A stretch of 64,000 nucleotides of DNA from Schizophyllum amplum (taxonomy: Eukaryota > Basidiomycota > Agaricomycetes > Agaricales > Schizophyllaceae). The position numbers were made by a program, and so were the translations under genes. This document shows, piece after piece, positions 60,324 through 64,000 of this stretch (positions are counted from its first letter, which is position 1; every line of letters begins with the position of its first letter). Where the stretch lies: positions 310,001-374,000 of the forward strand of contig VDMD01000024.1 in the NCBI GenBank assembly GCA_007026445.1, read 5' to 3'. Under the pieces are notes generated by a model. It was not told where the DNA came from and made no database searches. It saw nothing but the letters and a program-made list of their open reading frames with translations.

Positions 60324-61445
60324 TCAAGTCGAGTCCGTCGGCAGGCCCTCAAGGCGCGCCTCAGCTTCGCTGTTCCGCATATTCTGCAGGGAGGCGACAC
60401 GCTGTAGCGACGCGACAGTCTGGAAAGACGTTACAGTCGAGAGATGGGACGGCCCTCCGCCCTTTCGCCTCCCGCTCTCCTCCGAACTCCCCGTGAAGTG
60501 CTTGTACGCTTTGCCGTAGTCGTCGAACTTGAACTGCCAGCCATTCGGCAGACCAGCGTATAGCGAGCTCTGGCGCTTCATCGGTGGCAGCTGGACACTT
60601 CCTCTCTCGATGAAGTGGGCCGGTGCAGAGTGCGCGGGCGCGCGCAGGAGCGGCGGACACGGCGCCTTGGAGGTAGACTTTGCGGGCTCCAAGATAGACT
60701 CGACGCTTTCTGAGTAGGCTAGCATCTCGGCGTCTGTGGCAAGCTCGTGCGCTGACGTGGGAGGCGTGTTCTCCTTCCCATAGACGATACCGACGGAGAC
60801 TTCAGAAGCGGTGCGCACCAGCGCACGAATGGCGGAGAGCGAGCCATCATGGGCGCGCGAAGCATCGTGCTCCATTATCGCTTCGGCAGTGGCGAGGTCG
60901 ACGAGGTTGTCGTTGCCGGAGCGCGCGCCGAGACAGGTCGGGCAAAGTTTGACGAACATGGCGACGAGCTTGCGCGGGACGCGGGCATGGGATGCGCAGA
61001 GGTGGGCGTAGGTGGCGGAGAATGAGTCGTGCGCGACAGCTTCGTGCGCCGTGCAGAGTACGTCGTATAATTCGTCCTGTATGGCGACCGGAACGCCGTT
61101 TTCGTGCAGGCGGAGACCGAGCGGGAGGTGCACGAGCGTGAACGTATTTACTGCCCAGCGGATGTAGCCAGACTGATCGTGAAGAGTAGCCACGGCGTTC
61201 AGAGCGGAGGCAACGAGTTCGTGGTTCGCGCGAGAGATCAAGGCCTTGTTGCGCTGAGCGGAAGAGAGCGGGGCCAGGAATCGAGCTTCGACGTCGTTCT
61301 TGTACTGATCATAGGTCGGGAGGCCAAGGTGACTCTTGGGCTGGCTCGTCGCCACAGCCTCCTCGTGTGCGTCGCAAGGGCTTGCGCCGCTTTCCGGATC
61401 GAAGAAAGCGGGAACATCATTCACAGAGCTGGCGTTCCCAAACAT
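60324..61445 (-). CDS. Protein with integrase-like HHCC zinc-binding module (373 aa)
   Basis: Single-exon coding part from ATG 61445 (MFGNASSVNDVPAFFDPESG), with a plausible leader intron ending TCACAG just before it. Residues ~50-190 form a folded region: LGLPTYDQYKNDVEARFLAP, SRANHELVASALNAV, YIRWAVNTFTLVHLP, DELYDVLCTAHEAVAHDSFS, ATYAHLCASHARVPRKLVAM, FVKLCPTCLGARSGNDN. This resembles the HHCC zinc-binding (H2C2) domain that precedes the catalytic core in retroelement integrases, with His-x4-His and CPTC in the usual order. No DDE core, reverse transcriptase or LTR is present. The C-terminal half is Ser/Ala/Pro-rich and disordered, with a KFDDYGKAYKHF segment. Likely a domesticated single-copy nuclear regulator, not a transposon. 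Function unknown. Confidence 0.75.
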   Translation of the reverse strand: MFGNASSVNDVPAFFDPESGASPCDAHEEAVATSQPKSHLGLPTYDQYKNDVEARFLAPLSSAQRNKALISRANHELVASALNAVATLHDQSGYIRWAVNTFTLVHLPLGLRLHENGVPVAIQDELYDVLCTAHEAVAHDSFSATYAHLCASHARVPRKLVAMFVKLCPTCLGARSGNDNLVDLATAEAIMEHDASRAHDGSLSAIRALVRTASEVSVGIVYGKENTPPTSAHELATDAEMLAYSESVESILEPAKSTSKAPCPPLLRAPAHSAPAHFIERGSVQLPPMKRQSSLYAGLPNGWQFKFDDYGKAYKHFTGSSEESGRRKGGGPSHLSTVTSFQTVASLQRVASLQNMRNSEAEARLEGLPTDST

Positions 61446-62449
61446 CTGTGATGCAAGATGAGATGAATTCCCAGGATTTGAGAGGGCCAACGCACGTCTG
61501 ACAAAAATAGCAAGAGCGAGCAGAGAAATTAGATGAAGAAAAAGGACAGTGCGAATAAGATGTGGACAGAGACCGGATGGTGGGAAGAAACAAGAAACAG
61601 ATAGGCCCCTCGGAGGGGCCCTCGGTGAGATGGCCACGGTCACATGATCTCGATCGTTGCGTCACGCGAGTTTGAACTTCAACTTTGTCGTCTCTGAGTT
61701 TCCTCCTGGTTTCTTCCCTCTTCAAACTTGCTCCCGACCACAACATTCCTGACTCTTTGTAGCATAGGCGAAGCCGTCACCACTACTGCACACCAGAGCA
61801 TCTGCTATGCAGACGACTTAGGATCTCAACAGGTCGTAGGTAGGACAATGCCCGCCAACTTCCAAGGAAAAAACGCGGTATATGAGACGGCAACAGCATA
61901 ACCAGGGAGCGAGCGTGGCCTTGGACGACGTGTTCACAGACTCCTGACAATGAACTGCTCGAAGTAAATATTGTTGAATAGGTAGCCACCTACCTTGGAA
62001 TGCCCCATACCCGGAACGAGCAAGCATACTTCTCGTCCACGTCGACGCACGCGAGGACGAGACTTTCCGCGCCTTCTCGGACGCGCGTGCCAGTGCTGGC
62101 GTAGTCCAAGAACTATACGACCCCAATTCACGATTGCAAAGTGCCGTGACGACGTTGAGTCGACCCCCGCCAATTCTCTTGAGCAAGACCTTGAAATCAT
62201 CACATCTCAGCTAGTCTGCGATAGAGGCGGTAAAAGCTGACGCTGAAGGCCATCCCGACGCCAATGATGAGTAGTACAACTTGTTACATTGTGCAAGGAT
62301 TGTCAGATGGAGAAAAACTTGTGAGGCAAGCGAAGGAGCCGAGTGAGTAACTTATACAGCACCAATTATAGTCAACGCCCCGAACGACGGCTATTGCAGC
62401 CAAATCATGAGGAAAACGCCAGATTTCTGATGTGAGGCCCAAACCATGG
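61446..62449. other. Intergenic region with one exon-like stretch
   Basis: About 1 kb between the 5' end of the HHCC-domain gene and the 3' end of the MYND gene. On the minus strand 62112-61994 is open and bounded by a TATAG acceptor and a GTAGGTGG donor. It reads FLDYASTGTRVREGAESL and VLACVDVDEKYACSFRVWGI. I could not link it to other exons, so no gene is called. Confidence 0.4.
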
Positions 62450-64000
62450 TCAATCTTGCGCCTTCCGACACGAGATTTTGTGGGACGGCCAGGCCATTCG
62501 TTGGCTGTATGTATGTCAGCGCGCGGGGACATGCGGAGGCCGCGGGGCAGGACAAGGGACGGGGACTCAAGAATGCGCAGACGGGAAGACTCGAAAGACG
62601 GATACGTGGGCGGGACGAGAGACAACGTGCTTACCACTCGCGTCCGCAGTAGTAAACCAGCTTGCACCTATGCAAACTGGCGTCAGCGTCGGTCTACATC
62701 TGGATGCCACCGTCCATCCGCGGCTGGGTGACACGGCCGCCCACAATCGAATGCCATTGATGCGTCCGACGACTGCGTGGCACCGACCGCCTGAACGCGA
62801 CCGCACATCGTATGGGCGCTGAGCTACAAGCTGCAAAGGTGGCACCATGGCGCTACGGACATGCCCACATGCCACCGTGAAAGCGCCAACACGCCACCAC
62901 TCACTTTGAGCACAACATCAGATGCTTCGCCTCCTTCGGCGCCTCGCAGTACGCGCACTGCCGCGCATTTGCCTGCTTCCAAGCCTTGCCAACCTCAGGC
63001 CGGTCCTTCTTCGTGCCAAGGACTTGCTCGCGCACGCTCACGGTCGTGTCTTCTGCCTCCTCGCGTCCGTCCTTCCCTTCGCGCCTGCCCTTCGTCCGCC
63101 CCCGCGCAACCGTGTTGTCGATCTTCTCGAGCTCGCTGGGGAGGAGTGTGGGAATGAACTTTTCTCTGGTGACCATAAAAATAGGCGGTCGGCCGGGCGT
63201 GCGCTTGTCCCCCGCGGGCGCGTCGAGGTCGTCGAGGAAATCGTCGCTGACGCGGAAACCTTCGGCCGGCGTAACGTAAGTTGCGCGGACCCTTCTAGGG
63301 AGTTAGATGGCAGTCCAGTATAAACTGGAAGACGCACCAACTGGGCTTGTTTCCCCAGCCCCACTCGCCGTTAAGATAGACGAGCAGGGACATGAAGCGG
63401 TCGGCCTGGTACTTGGTGAGCGCGTCGTAGTCGTGGTGCGAGAAGTTGCCGCAGTCGCAGGTGTCGGGGAAGGTCATGACGAGAAGGAAGTGCGAGATGG
63501 TCATGTCTGTAAAGAGCAGGTGCCCCCAGTCGCGCTGGCGCGGCCGTGGTCAGCTCGGCGCACGCGCTGTCACGGAAGGAACATATGTACTTCACGCTTG
63601 GCGGCAGATTTGACGATCTAGGAGGTGAGCATCTGAGTGTTGGACATCGATGACTAGCTCCCTTTACCTCAAAGCGATATAGAATTGGTGCCCACTCGTT
63701 GCGGTACACCTTCTGCGGCTTGCGATCCGCGTTCGTCTCGCACCAGTCTGCGATTTGATCGACCACGGTTTTGCGGGCCATAAAATCCTGCCTGGTCATG
63801 TCGGGCGCGTCCGCTGGGCTTCGGTGAAACTTGCTGGATATGTCGTTCATGGAGACACCGAAATCGGTACATTGGGTCAGCTTTCTTGTAGCGCAGGTCT
63901 CCGAGCGGTTGATCATCATGTTGGGCGAGAAACTGGGAAGATGTCAGACCTGATGCTGATTGGAGCGTACATAAAGCGCACTAGGGCAGGCCGGAGAAGG
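62450..64000 (-). CDS. C-terminal part of a MYND zinc-finger protein (5' end outside window)
   Basis: Exons by eye: from beyond 64000 to 63971, 63932-63668, 63617-63591, 63534-63338, 63291-62905, 62667-62635, 62504-62450. Upstream part: LLRPALVRFIFSPNMMINRS, then VSMNDISSKFHRSPADAPDM, TRQDFMARKTVVDQIADWCE, VYRNEWAPILYRFE, WGHLLFTDMTISHFLLVMTF, DYDALTKYQADRFMSLLVYL. After a basic/acidic linker (RGRTKGRREGKDGREEAEDT) the MYND finger closes the protein: CAYCEAPKEAKHLMLCSKC, then KLVYYCGRECQRMAWPSHKI and SCRKAQD, with all eight zinc ligands (C-x2-C ... C-x2-C ... C-x3-C ... H-x3-C). MYND fingers usually bind Pro-rich partner peptides. The finger is split over three exons by introns of 237 and 130 nt; the intron at 63933-63970 is only 38 nt. 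The upstream domain is unrecognised. Confidence 0.82.

Noticed and set aside
60324..61643. Upstream extension of the HHCC gene to 61643
   Set aside because: The extension contains no ATG and starts at a GTG. A plausible acceptor (TCACAG) lies right before the ATG at 61445.
63850..63935. Apparent frameshift in the MYND gene between two open frames
   Set aside because: I first joined the wrong frame (DLRYKKADPMYRF). Splicing 63971 to 63932 puts the whole exon in one frame (SPNMMINRSETC to VSMNDISSKF) with no indel.

Overview
The window is nuclear DNA from a filamentous basidiomycete, most likely an Agaricomycete of the wood-rotting type. Genes are GC-rich and closely packed, about one per 2.4 kb. 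They are cut by many 45-70 nt introns with GT..AG ends and CTAAC/CTGAC-like branch points. The proteins are typical fungal housekeeping families (Pol III subunit RPC2, cytosolic leucyl-tRNA synthetase, Noc2, H2A.Z, Ubc7) mixed with basidiomycete-flavoured ones (CYP63-like P450, HSPA12-like Hsp70, F-box expansion, secreted jelly-roll proteins, MYND proteins). I saw no prokaryotic features, CRISPR, rRNA or tRNA gene.

Layout. 0-7 kb: the 5' end of a minus-strand gene, a GPI-type cupredoxin, a Cys-containing hypothetical protein and two multipass membrane proteins. 7-16 kb: RPC2 (14 exons, one of 7 nt), Ubc7 (E2 for ERAD) and D-arabinono-1,4-lactone oxidase. 16-25.5 kb: an HSPA12-like Hsp70 with an N-myristoylation/palmitoylation type N-terminus, a small probable mitochondrial protein and Noc2. 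25.8-32.6 kb: a co-oriented block of a METTL14/Kar4-type MT-A70 protein with a huge Gly/Met tail, a 5-hmdU DNA kinase-type helical domain fused to a chromodomain, and a UBE2G1-type E2. 32.9-48 kb (minus strand): leucyl-tRNA synthetase, a CYP63-like P450, an otubain deubiquitinase and an ERCC6L2-type SNF2 ATPase. 48-64 kb: a small single-span membrane protein, histone H2A.Z, a tandem pair of secreted proteins, a hemerythrin-domain protein, an F-box protein with a decayed paralogue beside it, a protein with an integrase-like HHCC zinc-binding module, and a MYND zinc-finger gene running off the right edge.

Functional themes are transcription/chromatin/nucleic-acid modification (RPC2, METTL14-like, HMUDK-chromodomain, ERCC6L2, H2A.Z) and ubiquitin biology (two UBE2G-class E2s, otubain, F-box). 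There is no evidence that these work as one pathway.

Caution on sequence quality: the middle of the leucyl-tRNA synthetase gene carries about eight single-base frameshifts within 1.6 kb, and Ubc7, otubain and one secreted gene carry one each. The other long conserved genes (RPC2, Hsp70-like, Noc2, P450) read cleanly. Local consensus error is the simplest explanation; real decay is the alternative. All exon boundaries were joined by eye from splice signals, reading frame and family conservation.
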